Shown here piece by piece: positions 7,583-16,529 of a stretch of 26,371 nt of DNA (its first letter is position 1; each line of letters begins with the position of its first letter). A program made the translations under genes and the position numbers. The notes under the pieces are model-generated. The model was not told the origin of the DNA. It saw only the letters and a program-made list of their open reading frames with translations, and did no database searches. Source of the stretch: JBDKJS01 sp039806065 (GTDB taxonomy: Bacteria; Bacteroidota; Bacteroidia; AKYH767-A; 2013-40CM-41-45); NCBI GenBank assembly GCA_039806065.1, contig JBDKJS010000188.1, positions 1-26,371 on the forward strand. Direction: 5' to 3'.

Positions 7583-10500
7583 ATGATCAACCTATCTTAC
7601 CGCCACTTTTTAATTTTATTTTCTTTTTTATTTATTTTCAATCATTCTCAAGCATCCCATCTAATGGGAGGTGAAATCACATGGGAGTGTCAATCCAACG
7701 GACGTTTTGTTTTTGAAGTGAAATTATACCGTGATTGCACCGGTATTCCAGGCCCCACTAACCTTGCCCTAACTTCTAACGCTCCAGGCAACAACAATAT
7801 CAATTGTAATCTCATCAGTCAAACTGACATTTCACCCCCGTGCAATGGACCTAGTCTTGACTGTGCTACTGGTACCGCTGGATCAACAGAGCAATTCATT
7901 TTTAGATCAAATCCTATTTTAATAAATGGTGTACCTCCAGCCACTGGATGGTATTTTTACTATGATGACTGCTGTAGAAATAACGTGGCCAATCTAGCAG
8001 GAGGTAGTGGATCGGGATTTACTTTAAGGGCCATTATGTACCCTTACAATGGACAAAATACCAATCCATGCTACGATTCTTCTCCTAAATTTTTTGAGCG
8101 ACCAAGTACTTTACTCTGCACTGGTTATCCCTTTACCTTCAATCATAACGCAACGGATGACGAACTAGATTCACTGGTTTATGAATGGGACCGCCCTTTA
8201 GATCAACCAACCGGTAGTGGATTAAATACTGCACAGCCGCTAGCCTTTTCACCTGGATATAGTTATACAAGTCCTTTGCCAGGCCCTACACAAAATCCTA
8301 ACAATGTAGCAGCCACTTTCAATTCAGCCACCGGAGAAATTAGTTATACGTCATTCACTTCAGGAATTTATGTTCAGGTGGTAAAAGTGAGCGCATACCG
8401 TTGTGGCCAAAAAATTGCTGAAATATTTCGAGATATTCAAACAACGCTGAATGTATGTGCACCCATTAGTGTTGGTGTTCCTAATAATCCTCCTGCGGTT
8501 TCGGCTCCATTTGTTGATCCTAATACGGGCATCGCTTCCCTCTATATTGATACTGTATACGCTGGTGATTTGGTAACTTTTACCTTCAATGCCACTGACT
8601 TTGACATTACCCCCACATTCCAATTTCAAAATATTAGCCTTAGTGCTTCCGGCTTACAGTTCGATCAAAATTTTACCAACCCAAACGGGAATTGCTTAAA
8701 TCCTCCTTGCGCTACACTCACCCCTCCACCTAATCTCACACTATCTCAACAAAGCACCAGTACAGTATTTAGCTGGCAAACAGATTGTAGTCATTTAAGT
8801 ACTGTAACAGCAGGCGGTTGTAGAAATTTTGGAAATGTATATAATTTTATAATTAAAGCTTCTGATGATTTTTGTAGTATTCCAGGAGTAACCGTTTCAA
8901 CAATAACCATTGTAGTTTTACAGCCTGAACTAGCTATGCCGCCAGACTTGCGCTGTGCTAGTGTTGCAGCCAATGGTGATGTTTCACTTTCATGGGTTCC
9001 AGGTGTTGATACAGCAAATTCATTTAAAAAATATTATATCTATTTTAGTAATAATGAAAATGGTCCGTATAGCCTCATTGATTCTATTGATGATAAAACG
9101 GTAACTGCCTATACACATGCAGGTGCTGGAGCTCATTTGCAACAGGGCTTTTACTTTATGGAAGTAAGTTCCGGCTGCGATTCTTACCTACCTCCGCAGC
9201 AATACAGTGATACAATCAAAACGATTAAACTTGATGTTACCAATCCTGGAAATGGATTTGCAGAGTTGAATTGGAATGCAACCCGGGTACCGCTAATTGG
9301 CACCAATCATAATGAATATGAAGTGTATCGAGAATATCCTTTAGGAACATGGTCATTCATAGGAACCGTACCAGCCAATGATGCTGGCATGAGTTATAAT
9401 GATCCCGTTACCCTTTGCTATGATTCACTTAATTACCGCGTGGAGGTAGATGATTCCAGCGGATGTGTGAGTAGGAGTAGTATTGATGGCGATGTTTTTG
9501 AGGATAGGATAGCACCAGCTATTATTGAGATAGATTCGGCTACGGTAAACCCTAATGGAAATGCATACCTCAGTTGGCTAGCCAGTATAGATGGTGATAC
9601 TAAGAAGTATGTTATTTTCAGAAAAGTTGGAAATACTTATTTACCTATCGACACCGTGGATGGAATTAATACCAATGCTTACCTCACAGGGCTTGATGCA
9701 ACTGTGCAATCAGAAAATTTTAAAGTATTAGCTATCGATAGTTGCGGAAATCCAGGTGTTCAAAGTTTAGCCCATAATACCATTTATCTTCAAGGTCAGC
9801 TAAGAGTATGTGAAGGCAAAATCGAATTGTTTTGGAACGATTACATTAACTGGACTTCTGTGCCCTTATATACCTTGTTTGTTACTGAAAATGGAGGCCC
9901 TGTATCGCAGCTTTATACTGGCAATGACCTATCATTTAGTCACGAGAATCTTAATCAATTTTCAAATTATTGCTATTACCTTGTTGCTACTGATACTGGA
10001 GCACCTACTTTAAGAACCAGTAGCAGTAATACTATATGTATTGTTGCTGATATTCCAAAAGTGCCTGACTTTGGTTACATCACCACTGCCACAGTAAGTG
10101 GAGCTAATAATGTGATGGTTAAAACTTATGTGGATACCAGTGCCGACATTTTGCGTTATGAACTCTATCGATCAGAGCAGGAGAGTGGACCTTACGCAAA
10201 AATTGCCATCCAATCTCCTTCAGCAGATTCAGTTATTGTGTTTGAAGATAATAGTGCAGCTGTGAATGACAGGTCGTTTTATTACAAAGTGATAGCCATT
10301 GATAGCTGTGGTGTAAAAGCATTTGAAACTGAAATAGCTCATACGGTTTATCTTTCAGCCAAGGATCAACAAGATATCTCTAATTTACTTGAGTGGAATA
10401 GTTATGAAGGCTGGTTGGGTGATGTACTTAATTATCGAATCTTCAGATCTATTGATGGAGGGCCTTATGAGTTAGTAAATTTTGCTGCTCCAAGTACCGA

Positions 10501-10912
10501 GGCACTTAATGACAATGTGAGTAATAAATTGTATGCTAAAGGCGTATTCTGCTACTATATTCAGGGAGTAGAAGGTAGCGGAAATGATTTTGGATTTAGT
10601 GATTCGTCAAAGTCAAATGAAGTATGTGTCATTCAAAAACCAATTGTATTTATTCCAAATGCCATCTCTCCTAATGGGGTTAATAAGCTTTGGTTACCCT
10701 TGCAATCATTTACCCAAGTAGATTCTTATGAACTCAATATTTTTAACCGCTATGGAGAAAATATATTCAGCACTAGGAATGTTACACAACCATGGGATGG
10801 CACTTACAAAGGAAAGGCTCTGCCGGAAGGAATGTATATCTACTTCTTAAAGGTAAAATCGACAGATGGATTTAACCTTGAAAAACAAGGAAGTATTACT
10901 ATAATCTACTAG
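7583..10912 (+). CDS. Gliding-motility-associated (CHU_C) surface protein with fibronectin-like repeats, T9SS type B cargo
   Basis: 1109 residues. An N-terminal leader (residues 1-25, ending QAS) is followed by the SHLMGGEITWEC start typical of a family of large Bacteroidota surface proteins. Residues about 26-445 form a cysteine-rich region (paired CC and C-x-C motifs, RDC, DDCCRN). Residues about 450-1018 hold about six fibronectin-type-III-like modules of about 94 residues. The last about 88 residues (FIPNAISPNG...FNRYGENIF...WDGTYKGKALPEGMYIY) are the gliding motility-associated C-terminal domain, which directs export by T9SS (type B signal) and cell-surface attachment. It is likely an adhesin or structural surface protein; no catalytic motif was seen. 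It follows the small membrane protein by 16 nt. Confidence 0.92.
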   Translation: MINLSYRHFLILFSFLFIFNHSQASHLMGGEITWECQSNGRFVFEVKLYRDCTGIPGPTNLALTSNAPGNNNINCNLISQTDISPPCNGPSLDCATGTAGSTEQFIFRSNPILINGVPPATGWYFYYDDCCRNNVANLAGGSGSGFTLRAIMYPYNGQNTNPCYDSSPKFFERPSTLLCTGYPFTFNHNATDDELDSLVYEWDRPLDQPTGSGLNTAQPLAFSPGYSYTSPLPGPTQNPNNVAATFNSATGEISYTSFTSGIYVQVVKVSAYRCGQKIAEIFRDIQTTLNVCAPISVGVPNNPPAVSAPFVDPNTGIASLYIDTVYAGDLVTFTFNATDFDITPTFQFQNISLSASGLQFDQNFTNPNGNCLNPPCATLTPPPNLTLSQQSTSTVFSWQTDCSHLSTVTAGGCRNFGNVYNFIIKASDDFCSIPGVTVSTITIVVLQPELAMPPDLRCASVAANGDVSLSWVPGVDTANSFKKYYIYFSNNENGPYSLIDSIDDKTVTAYTHAGAGAHLQQGFYFMEVSSGCDSYLPPQQYSDTIKTIKLDVTNPGNGFAELNWNATRVPLIGTNHNEYEVYREYPLGTWSFIGTVPANDAGMSYNDPVTLCYDSLNYRVEVDDSSGCVSRSSIDGDVFEDRIAPAIIEIDSATVNPNGNAYLSWLASIDGDTKKYVIFRKVGNTYLPIDTVDGINTNAYLTGLDATVQSENFKVLAIDSCGNPGVQSLAHNTIYLQGQLRVCEGKIELFWNDYINWTSVPLYTLFVTENGGPVSQLYTGNDLSFSHENLNQFSNYCYYLVATDTGAPTLRTSSSNTICIVADIPKVPDFGYITTATVSGANNVMVKTYVDTSADILRYELYRSEQESGPYAKIAIQSPSADSVIVFEDNSAAVNDRSFYYKVIAIDSCGVKAFETEIAHTVYLSAKDQQDISNLLEWNSYEGWLGDVLNYRIFRSIDGGPYELVNFAAPSTEALNDNVSNKLYAKGVFCYYIQGVEGSGNDFGFSDSSKSNEVCVIQKPIVFIPNAISPNGVNKLWLPLQSFTQVDSYELNIFNRYGENIFSTRNVTQPWDGTYKGKALPEGMYIYFLKVKSTDGFNLEKQGSITIIY
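9731..10312 (+). repeat. 188-residue duplicated pair of fibronectin-like modules
   Basis: The motif AIDSCG (residue 717) with a following AHNTIYL recurs as AIDSCG (residue 905) with AHTVYL. The offset is 188 residues, the length of two modules, which suggests that a pair of fibronectin-like modules was duplicated as a unit. Confidence 0.55.
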
Positions 10913-10917
10913 CCGTC

Positions 10918-10943
10918 CTATTAAAGCTTCTAGGATTTAATAG
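10918..10943 (+). terminator. Weak AT-rich hairpin after the CHU_C gene
   Basis: CTATTAAA (10918-10925) pairs perfectly with TTTAATAG (10936-10943) across a 10-nt loop, five bases after the stop. The stem is AT-rich and has only a short T-run downstream, so it is at best a weak terminator. It is also close to the guaB promoter. Confidence 0.3.
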
Positions 10944-10959
10944 TTAGTGTTTTAAATGC

Positions 10960-10967
10960 TATATTTG
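10960..10967 (+). promoter_or_regulatory. -7 element of the guaB promoter
   Basis: TATATTTG is a perfect match to TAnnTTTG. No clear TTG lies at the -33 position. Predicted leader is about 17 nt. No purine riboswitch or operator is visible in the short gap. Confidence 0.4.
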
Positions 10968-10990
10968 CGCGCAACTTAAAACCAAGTTTT

Positions 10991-12463
10991 ATGAATAAAG
11001 TTGCTGCATCCCGCTTCATTGGTGAAGCGCTTACTTACGATGATGTTTTGTTGGTTCCTGCCTATTCAGAGGTGTTGCCTCATCAGGTAGATGTGAGTAG
11101 TAAGCTTACAAAAAACATAACTGTTAATATTCCAATTCTTTCAGCAGCTATGGATACTGTGACCGAAGCTGCTATGGCCATTGCCATAGCTCAGGAGGGC
11201 GGCATAGGAATGTTACACAAAAATATGAGTATAGCTCAGCAAGCAGCTGAAGTGAAAAAGGTGAAACGATCAGAAAGTGGTATGATCTATGACCCAATAA
11301 CCTTACCCATCAATGCTTTAGTGGCTGATGCATTCCAAATAATGAAGGAGTATAAAATCGGTGGAATTCCTGTGGTAGATGCTTCAAATAACTTGGTAGG
11401 AATTTGTACTAACCGTGATTTGAGATTTGAAAAAAATCCAAAGCGACCGATAGCCGAAATAATGACTAAGGATAATTTGATCACCACCACCGGAATCATT
11501 AATTTAAGTGAAGCAGAAAAAATTCTCCAAGCCTACAAGATAGAGAAATTACCAGTTATAGATAAAAAGGGAAGGTTAATAGGATTAATTACCTATAAAG
11601 ATATATTAAAAATTAAGTCAAGGCCTAATGCATGTAAAGATGAAAAGGGGAGATTGCGTGTTGGAGCAGCAGTTGGTATAACTAAGGATACATTAGAAAG
11701 GGTAGCAGCCCTGGAAGGGGCAGGAGTAGATGTGATAACGATAGACACTGCACATGGCCATAGCAAAGGAGTAATAGAAATGCTTAAGTCAGTAAAAAAG
11801 AAATTTCCTAAACTAGAAGTAATCGTTGGGAATATTGCAACTGCTGAAGCGGCTTTGTTATTGGTGAAGCATGGTGCCGATGCGGTCAAGGTTGGGATTG
11901 GGCCTGGCTCCATCTGTACTACTCGAATTATTGCTGGTGTGGGAGTTCCTCAGTTTAGCGCAATATATGATGTAGCAGATGCACTAAAGAAAACCAAAGT
12001 GCCTGTGATAGCAGATGGAGGGATTCGATTTTCTGGAGATATAGCCAAAGCAATAGCTGCAGGTGCTAGTACGGTTATGTTAGGTTCATTGCTCGCGGGT
12101 GTTGAAGAATCGCCCGGTGAAACAATAATTTTTGAAGGTAGAAAATTCAAAGGCTATAGGGGTATGGGATCAATTGAAGCAATGCGTGAAGGAAGCAAGG
12201 ATCGTTATTTTCAATCGGAAACTGAAGATGTGAAAAAATTAGTCCCAGAGGGAATCGTAGGAAGAGTGCCTTACAAAGGTTTGCTGTCAGAAGAGTTATA
12301 CCAGTTAGTAGGAGGGGTGAAGGCCAGTATGGGATATTGCGGTGCTCCAAATATTACAACATTGCAAAGAGCGAAGTTTATAAGAATTACTGCTGCCGGA
12401 GTTAGGGAAAGCCACCCTCATGATGTTACCATTACTAAAGAAGCCCCTAATTATCACAGATAA
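10991..12463 (+). CDS. guaB: Inosine-5'-monophosphate dehydrogenase
   Basis: 490 residues, full length. It oxidises IMP to XMP with NAD+, the committed step of guanine nucleotide synthesis, in the cytoplasm as a tetramer or octamer. The TIM barrel is interrupted by a CBS pair (about residues 95-210). The catalytic cysteine is C309 in GIGPGSICTTR; the IMP-phosphate loops are ADGGIRFSGD and the YRGMGS stretch (389-394); the mobile-flap residues R405-Y406 lie in KDRYFQ. All key residues are intact. It ends 8 nt from the convergent stop of the flavoprotein gene on the other strand. I see no strong terminator there, so opposing transcripts may overlap. Confidence 0.97.
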   Translation: MNKVAASRFIGEALTYDDVLLVPAYSEVLPHQVDVSSKLTKNITVNIPILSAAMDTVTEAAMAIAIAQEGGIGMLHKNMSIAQQAAEVKKVKRSESGMIYDPITLPINALVADAFQIMKEYKIGGIPVVDASNNLVGICTNRDLRFEKNPKRPIAEIMTKDNLITTTGIINLSEAEKILQAYKIEKLPVIDKKGRLIGLITYKDILKIKSRPNACKDEKGRLRVGAAVGITKDTLERVAALEGAGVDVITIDTAHGHSKGVIEMLKSVKKKFPKLEVIVGNIATAEAALLLVKHGADAVKVGIGPGSICTTRIIAGVGVPQFSAIYDVADALKKTKVPVIADGGIRFSGDIAKAIAAGASTVMLGSLLAGVEESPGETIIFEGRKFKGYRGMGSIEAMREGSKDRYFQSETEDVKKLVPEGIVGRVPYKGLLSEELYQLVGGVKASMGYCGAPNITTLQRAKFIRITAAGVRESHPHDVTITKEAPNYHR

Positions 12464-12471
12464 TTTGCTAA

Positions 12472-13473
12472 TTATCTACAGTATTCGCTACTGATAATTT
12501 GATTTGCAAGGGGATCTCCAATAATTACGCTTGCTAATAATTTGCCTAAATAAGGAGCCATCATGATTCCTTTGGCTCCCAATCCATTTAAAATATAGAT
12601 TTGATACTTCTCGTGCTTTTGAATGAATGGGCGTCTATCTCTTGTTGCTGGCCTTACTCCTGCTAATTGTTCCAGTATCACATAATCATTACCAATCATC
12701 GATCTAACGGCCATCATTAATTTATCTAGTGCAGCTTTTGATGCAAGGTCATTGAGTTTGTCCCAAGCATAAGTGCTGCCAACTTTGTATTTGTTTTCGC
12801 CAATTGATTGTATGAACACATTTTTGTTTTCGATGTTTGATGTTTTTAAAGAAGCTGACTCTATGATCATTATTTCTCCCTTGGCAGGCTGCCACGGTAA
12901 GTGACTCCATAAGCTTGATTGACTAGCAAGCCACCCTCTGCAATCAATAATTACATGTGACATGGCAAGTGTAGTTATTTCTTTATCAATAATATGATCA
13001 ACTTGAATATAGTTTTTAATCTGAAAATAATTTATACTGCTTTCAATAAATTTTTTAGTGTCAAGCCATCCTGTATTGATCACTTCTGCTTTAAATTTAC
13101 TATTGTATAGGGTGGAATTAGAAATATTGCCGATATAGTCAGAATAACCGACATCGCCACTTCGCTCAGTCCATACATTGTATTGTTGTATGCTGTCCAA
13201 GTATTCATTGATAATCGTATCAAAGAATAATTTTTGATTTAGAATAACTTCTATTTCTTTATAAAACTTTTTTGCAAATGGAATAAAAGTATCTGCATTC
13301 CATGACTTCACCACTCTTCTTCCAGTTATGGGATGCATAATTCCTGCAGCTATTTTAGAAGATGAGCTTAAATAGGGCTGATCTATTAAAATAAAATGAA
13401 TGTTTCTCAGATACAATTGCCATGCAACTGTGATCCCCGCTATGCCACCTCCAATTATATAAATAGGTTTCAT
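12472..13473 (-). CDS. FAD-dependent oxidoreductase, DAO family
   Basis: 333 residues. The N-terminal dinucleotide-binding motif is IYIIGGGIAGITVAWQL (G8-G10, G13) and the C-terminal FAD-contact region is NGLGAKGIMMAPYLGKLLA. AAGIMHPITGRRVVKSW and GVRPATRDRRPF are typical of the D-amino-acid oxidase/glycine oxidase fold and resemble the oxidase half of MnmC; without the methyltransferase half, MnmC function is not claimed. The substrate is probably an N-methyl or amino group on a small molecule or tRNA base. It is the last gene of the minus-strand operon, overlapping the upstream gene by 4 nt (ATGA). No signal peptide, so cytoplasmic, unlike the three secreted products upstream. Confidence 0.82.
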   Translation of the reverse strand: MKPIYIIGGGIAGITVAWQLYLRNIHFILIDQPYLSSSSKIAAGIMHPITGRRVVKSWNADTFIPFAKKFYKEIEVILNQKLFFDTIINEYLDSIQQYNVWTERSGDVGYSDYIGNISNSTLYNSKFKAEVINTGWLDTKKFIESSINYFQIKNYIQVDHIIDKEITTLAMSHVIIDCRGWLASQSSLWSHLPWQPAKGEIMIIESASLKTSNIENKNVFIQSIGENKYKVGSTYAWDKLNDLASKAALDKLMMAVRSMIGNDYVILEQLAGVRPATRDRRPFIQKHEKYQIYILNGLGAKGIMMAPYLGKLLASVIIGDPLANQIISSEYCR

Positions 13474-14348
13474 GGTTTTATACCTGAGTAACCTACCAAT
13501 GCAAGTTTCGTTTTTTGTTTGTCTAACACAAGCCTGTAAAAATCACCCAAAGCATTACTTAGATCGGCAATAATTCTCCAACCGTTATTGGTTTCATTCG
13601 TATTAACCGAAAATATTTTACCCCGAAATCCCATCAGCAAAGTACTGTCATTCAATATTTCGAAATCTTCAGAATTGGATAAAGCAGGTACCACTTTTTT
13701 GAGAATTTGATTATCTAAATGGTAAGAAAATATGCTCCACTCATCTGCATTTTGTTTGATAACAAAAAATATTTTTTTTGATTTCGGTTCAAATCGAATG
13801 CACCGTCCAACATCTGATGCAATTAACTTTCTTTCTCCATTTACAATGTTTATTAATTGAAGTGTCATTTTTTCACCTAAAATAAATGCAGCAATAAGCG
13901 AATCATTGATAATGTTAGCATAACCAATATCATTTGTTCCTTTTATGAAGGTAAAATCTTTACTTATGAGGTTATACCTGTAGGCTCGTTGAGCAGTATC
14001 AAGATCAATTCTTACTGTAAAAAGCTGTGCATGGTCAAATGGCATCGGACTAAACTCTGATTCTTTAGTTTTCGCAACAGTGGATCTCATATTTGTAACC
14101 AAATCCAGCTCAAAAATATCCGTTTGCCCGCTACTATCGGCTGCCACATAATACAATTTATTTCCATCATCACTAAACCAAGGATGATTATCATAACCCT
14201 TTCTATTGGTAATATTCTCAGGTATTAATTCTTTGTTATTAATAATATCTTCCACAGAAATTAAAAAAATGTCGGTATCCGGAAGCTGTGCTGATGTGAG
14301 TTTGATCAATACCAGGAGTAAGTGGACTAGTGTTAATTTTTTTTTCAT
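13470..14348 (-). CDS. Secreted TolB/WD40-like beta-propeller protein
   Basis: 292 residues with a signal peptide (MKKKLTLVHLLLVLIKLTSAQ). After it come propeller-blade segments such as NHPWFSDDGNKLYYVA, which carries the DG-KLYY blade signature of PD40/TolB repeats, DIFELDLVTN, and later similar blades. The protein is short for a full seven-blade propeller; four or five blades are visible. No enzyme motif is seen. It sits between the NlpC/P60 peptidase and the FAD oxidoreductase, abutting the former exactly (stop and start adjacent) and overlapping the latter by 4 nt. It is probably a periplasmic or surface scaffold. The function is unknown. Confidence 0.75.
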   Translation of the reverse strand: MKKKLTLVHLLLVLIKLTSAQLPDTDIFLISVEDIINNKELIPENITNRKGYDNHPWFSDDGNKLYYVAADSSGQTDIFELDLVTNMRSTVAKTKESEFSPMPFDHAQLFTVRIDLDTAQRAYRYNLISKDFTFIKGTNDIGYANIINDSLIAAFILGEKMTLQLINIVNGERKLIASDVGRCIRFEPKSKKIFFVIKQNADEWSIFSYHLDNQILKKVVPALSNSEDFEILNDSTLLMGFRGKIFSVNTNETNNGWRIIADLSNALGDFYRLVLDKQKTKLALVGYSGIKP

Positions 14349-14858
14349 TTATTTTTCTATTTTTAATCTGCCTGCACAGTAATAGTATTTCATGTAGTAT
14401 GGGTCATTTAAGTTACTTACTACTACACCTCTTTGAGTACTAGCATGAATGAACTTTCCTGAAGAGATATAAATGGCTATATGGCTTACTTGATTACTTC
14501 TAATTTTAAAAAACAACAAGTCTCCTTCAATTAAATCAGCATTTGAAATGGTGTCACATTGTTTGAATATGTCATTTGAATTTCTAGGAAGCGAGACCTT
14601 AAATCCTTCGCTAAATACTTTCCCTGTGAATCCACTGCAGTCAATAGCCTTTAGGCTGTTGCCGCCATATTTATAAGGAGTTCCTAAGTACGTGGCAAAA
14701 ATTGGGTATAAATTTGGGTTATATACCGTATCATCTAATACTCCTAAAAAATTGTGCTTGATAAAGAGGGCTTCTAATATAGGTTGTTCTTCATCCAATT
14801 GGCTGAATGATATAAAAGGTATGAATGTAAGAACCAGCGATAGAAATACTTTCCCCAT
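14349..14858 (-). CDS. NlpC/P60 family cysteine peptidase (secreted)
   Basis: 169 residues: a signal peptide (MGKVFLSLVLTFIPFISFSQ) and one NlpC/P60 domain. The catalytic triad is intact: C74 in AIDCSGF, H126 in VSHIAIY and H138 in FIHAS; the Y-GG motif precedes the cysteine. Members hydrolyse D-gamma-glutamyl-meso-diaminopimelate or related bonds in peptidoglycan stem peptides in the periplasm. No SH3 or other binding domain is present, so substrate targeting may come from its operon partners. Its stop directly abuts the start of the propeller gene, and its start directly follows the phosphatase gene. Confidence 0.9.
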   Translation of the reverse strand: MGKVFLSLVLTFIPFISFSQLDEEQPILEALFIKHNFLGVLDDTVYNPNLYPIFATYLGTPYKYGGNSLKAIDCSGFTGKVFSEGFKVSLPRNSNDIFKQCDTISNADLIEGDLLFFKIRSNQVSHIAIYISSGKFIHASTQRGVVVSNLNDPYYMKYYYCAGRLKIEK

Positions 14859-15806
14859 TTATTTCAAGCATGAAGAAATTATTTTGCCATCACCGCCAAC
14901 ACTATCAAGGGAAAGGTACCGAGCTGCTGTATGAAAAATATCTCTCTGATCATATTGAACATTATCTACAAATCCCGGTACTACATCTGGCCCTAATACT
15001 AATAGTTCAATCTTTCTGCATCCTGTGCACGCATCTCCATGGCTAATAAAACCATTGGCAATATTATCTGGATGTCTTCCATGGTCGTTCGTTATGAAAA
15101 GAGTAGTATTGCCTTTGTAATGGGGATCATTTTGTATAAACTTCCACAATTCATAAGCAAGGCTATCAGAAGATTTAATGGCATTGACATATCCAGTCCA
15201 GTCGTTTTGATGACCTCTGATATCAGGATCTTTGAAATGAACTAAAGTTAATTTCGGATGGTATAATTGCATAAATCTGGTAGCACGATTAAGGGTAACT
15301 GTATCATCGCAGTAGCCAGTTCCATTTCCATTTAACCCGCATAAAGTATAGGGCTTAAACTGATTTTGCCAACTCGGGTTTGCGCAATTTCCAAGCACTT
15401 CTAATTTGTCTTTTGATGCAAAGATGCAAGCGTCATTTTGACTTAGGTTTTTTTTCTTAATCAATTGTTGAAATAAACCTGGAAGAGCAGGTAGTTGCAA
15501 ACCGCTATTTAGAATCGGTTGGTAGTAGCCACCTGTTATGGCTACACATCCATTGGTTGTGGTGCCATCGCCAAGGTTATTAAAGTTGCTACAAAATAAA
15601 CCGTCTGATTTTAGCATTTTACGATAGGGAATGTTTTGAAGAGATGAGTCACCCCAAGTTTCAGAATATCTTGGTCCATCAATAATTAATATAACTACAT
15701 TTTTAGTGGAAGGAAGGTAGCCAAAAGGGCCGTTGTCATGCTTGCATTGAACCATTAAGAGTAGGCAAATTAAAATGCCTGGGTATAATTTTTGCTTATT
15801 TTTCAT
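14859..15806 (-). CDS. Lipoprotein of the alkaline phosphatase/sulfatase superfamily
   Basis: 315 residues with a lipobox: the signal peptide MKNKQKLYPGILICLLLMVQ is followed by C21, so it is predicted to be membrane-anchored by lipid. The fold is the alkaline phosphatase/phosphodiesterase type with two metal sites. Visible ligands are D43 in VVILIIDGPRYSETWGD, a nucleophilic Thr in GDGTTTNG (82-84), the DPDIRGH segment (D195, H199), D241-H242 in ITNDHGRH and H256 in SHGD. Substrate (phosphodiester, phosphonate or other) cannot be told from the motifs. It leads the four-gene minus operon. The next gene starts immediately after its stop. The promoter is not clear; a TAAGTTTTG lies at 15851-15843. 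Confidence 0.85.
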   Translation of the reverse strand: MKNKQKLYPGILICLLLMVQCKHDNGPFGYLPSTKNVVILIIDGPRYSETWGDSSLQNIPYRKMLKSDGLFCSNFNNLGDGTTTNGCVAITGGYYQPILNSGLQLPALPGLFQQLIKKKNLSQNDACIFASKDKLEVLGNCANPSWQNQFKPYTLCGLNGNGTGYCDDTVTLNRATRFMQLYHPKLTLVHFKDPDIRGHQNDWTGYVNAIKSSDSLAYELWKFIQNDPHYKGNTTLFITNDHGRHPDNIANGFISHGDACTGCRKIELLVLGPDVVPGFVDNVQYDQRDIFHTAARYLSLDSVGGDGKIISSCLK

Positions 15807-16055
15807 TTTTTAAATTTAAGCAATTTATCATCATTTTAGTGGCAAAACTTAGTATTTATTAAGCAACGGATGTAGATAAATCTAATCCAACTTCAAAGTA
15901 TAAAGGATTGGCTTTAGATTCGAAAGGGCCGTAGCGTTAAAGGGTAAATCCATACATAAGTTAATTATCATTTCGAAAGTATTGAAACTACTTGGTAACA
16001 TTGAATGTTATGTTTAATGTAAAAAAAATGTATTTACTTTGCAAAAAAATTATTT
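15807..16055. other. Divergent regulatory region with inverted and direct repeats
   Basis: A 249-nt gap between the phosphatase operon (minus) and the peroxiredoxin (plus). It holds an imperfect hairpin: AATCTA (15879-15884) with TAGATT (15915-15920), and CCAA/TTGG inside. It also holds two copies of TTCGAAAG (15919-15926 and 15972-15979), and a near-match -7 element TTACTTTG (16034-16041) for the peroxiredoxin. No ORF is seen. Confidence 0.4.
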
Positions 16056-16529
16056 ATGAAACTTTCTATTGGTGCTGAGGCTCCTAATTTTAAATTACCT
16101 GATGTAAATAAAGAATTTGTGTCGCTCTCTGATTTCAAAGGCCGTACAGTGATTCTTTTCTTCTTTCCCATGGCATGGACCGGGGTTTGCACTAAGGAGA
16201 TGTGTACTGTTGAAGAAGATTATAAACAGTATCAATCCTTGGGAGCAGAAGTGATTGGCATCAGTGTTGATTCTATTTTTGCCTTGAAACGATTTGCAGA
16301 AGATAATAAGCTAACACAGTTAAAATTACTTTCTGACTTTAACAAGGAGGCCATCAATTCATATGGTGTAGTTCATCATGATTTTGCTTTCGGCTATAAG
16401 GATGTGGCACAAAGAGCAACATTCGTCATTGATGCTGAAGGAAAAATAGCTTTTATTGATAATACTCCTACACTAGGTGATATGCCAGATATGGCATCAA
16501 TTAAGGCTGCTGTACAAAAGCTTAAATAA
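16056..16529 (+). CDS. Peroxiredoxin (AhpE/Bcp-type)
   Basis: 157 residues, one AhpC-TSA fold, cytoplasmic. It reduces hydrogen peroxide or organic hydroperoxides. The peroxidatic cysteine is C45 in FPMAWTGVC, within the P38-xxx-T42-xx-C45 motif. A second cysteine, C50, is five residues on, the same spacing as the C45/C50 pair of Bcp/PrxQ enzymes, so it may resolve within one chain. The WTGVCTKEMC context is also like AhpE enzymes, so the subclass is not settled. The reductant partner is not in the window. It overlaps the 3' end of the ZIP transporter gene on the opposite strand by 8 nt. Confidence 0.93.
   Translation: MKLSIGAEAPNFKLPDVNKEFVSLSDFKGRTVILFFFPMAWTGVCTKEMCTVEEDYKQYQSLGAEVIGISVDSIFALKRFAEDNKLTQLKLLSDFNKEAINSYGVVHHDFAFGYKDVAQRATFVIDAEGKIAFIDNTPTLGDMPDMASIKAAVQKLK

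Noticed and set aside
11593..11913. 106-codon minus-strand ORF inside guaB
   Set aside because: It is antisense to a fully intact, highly conserved enzyme and has no recognisable domain.
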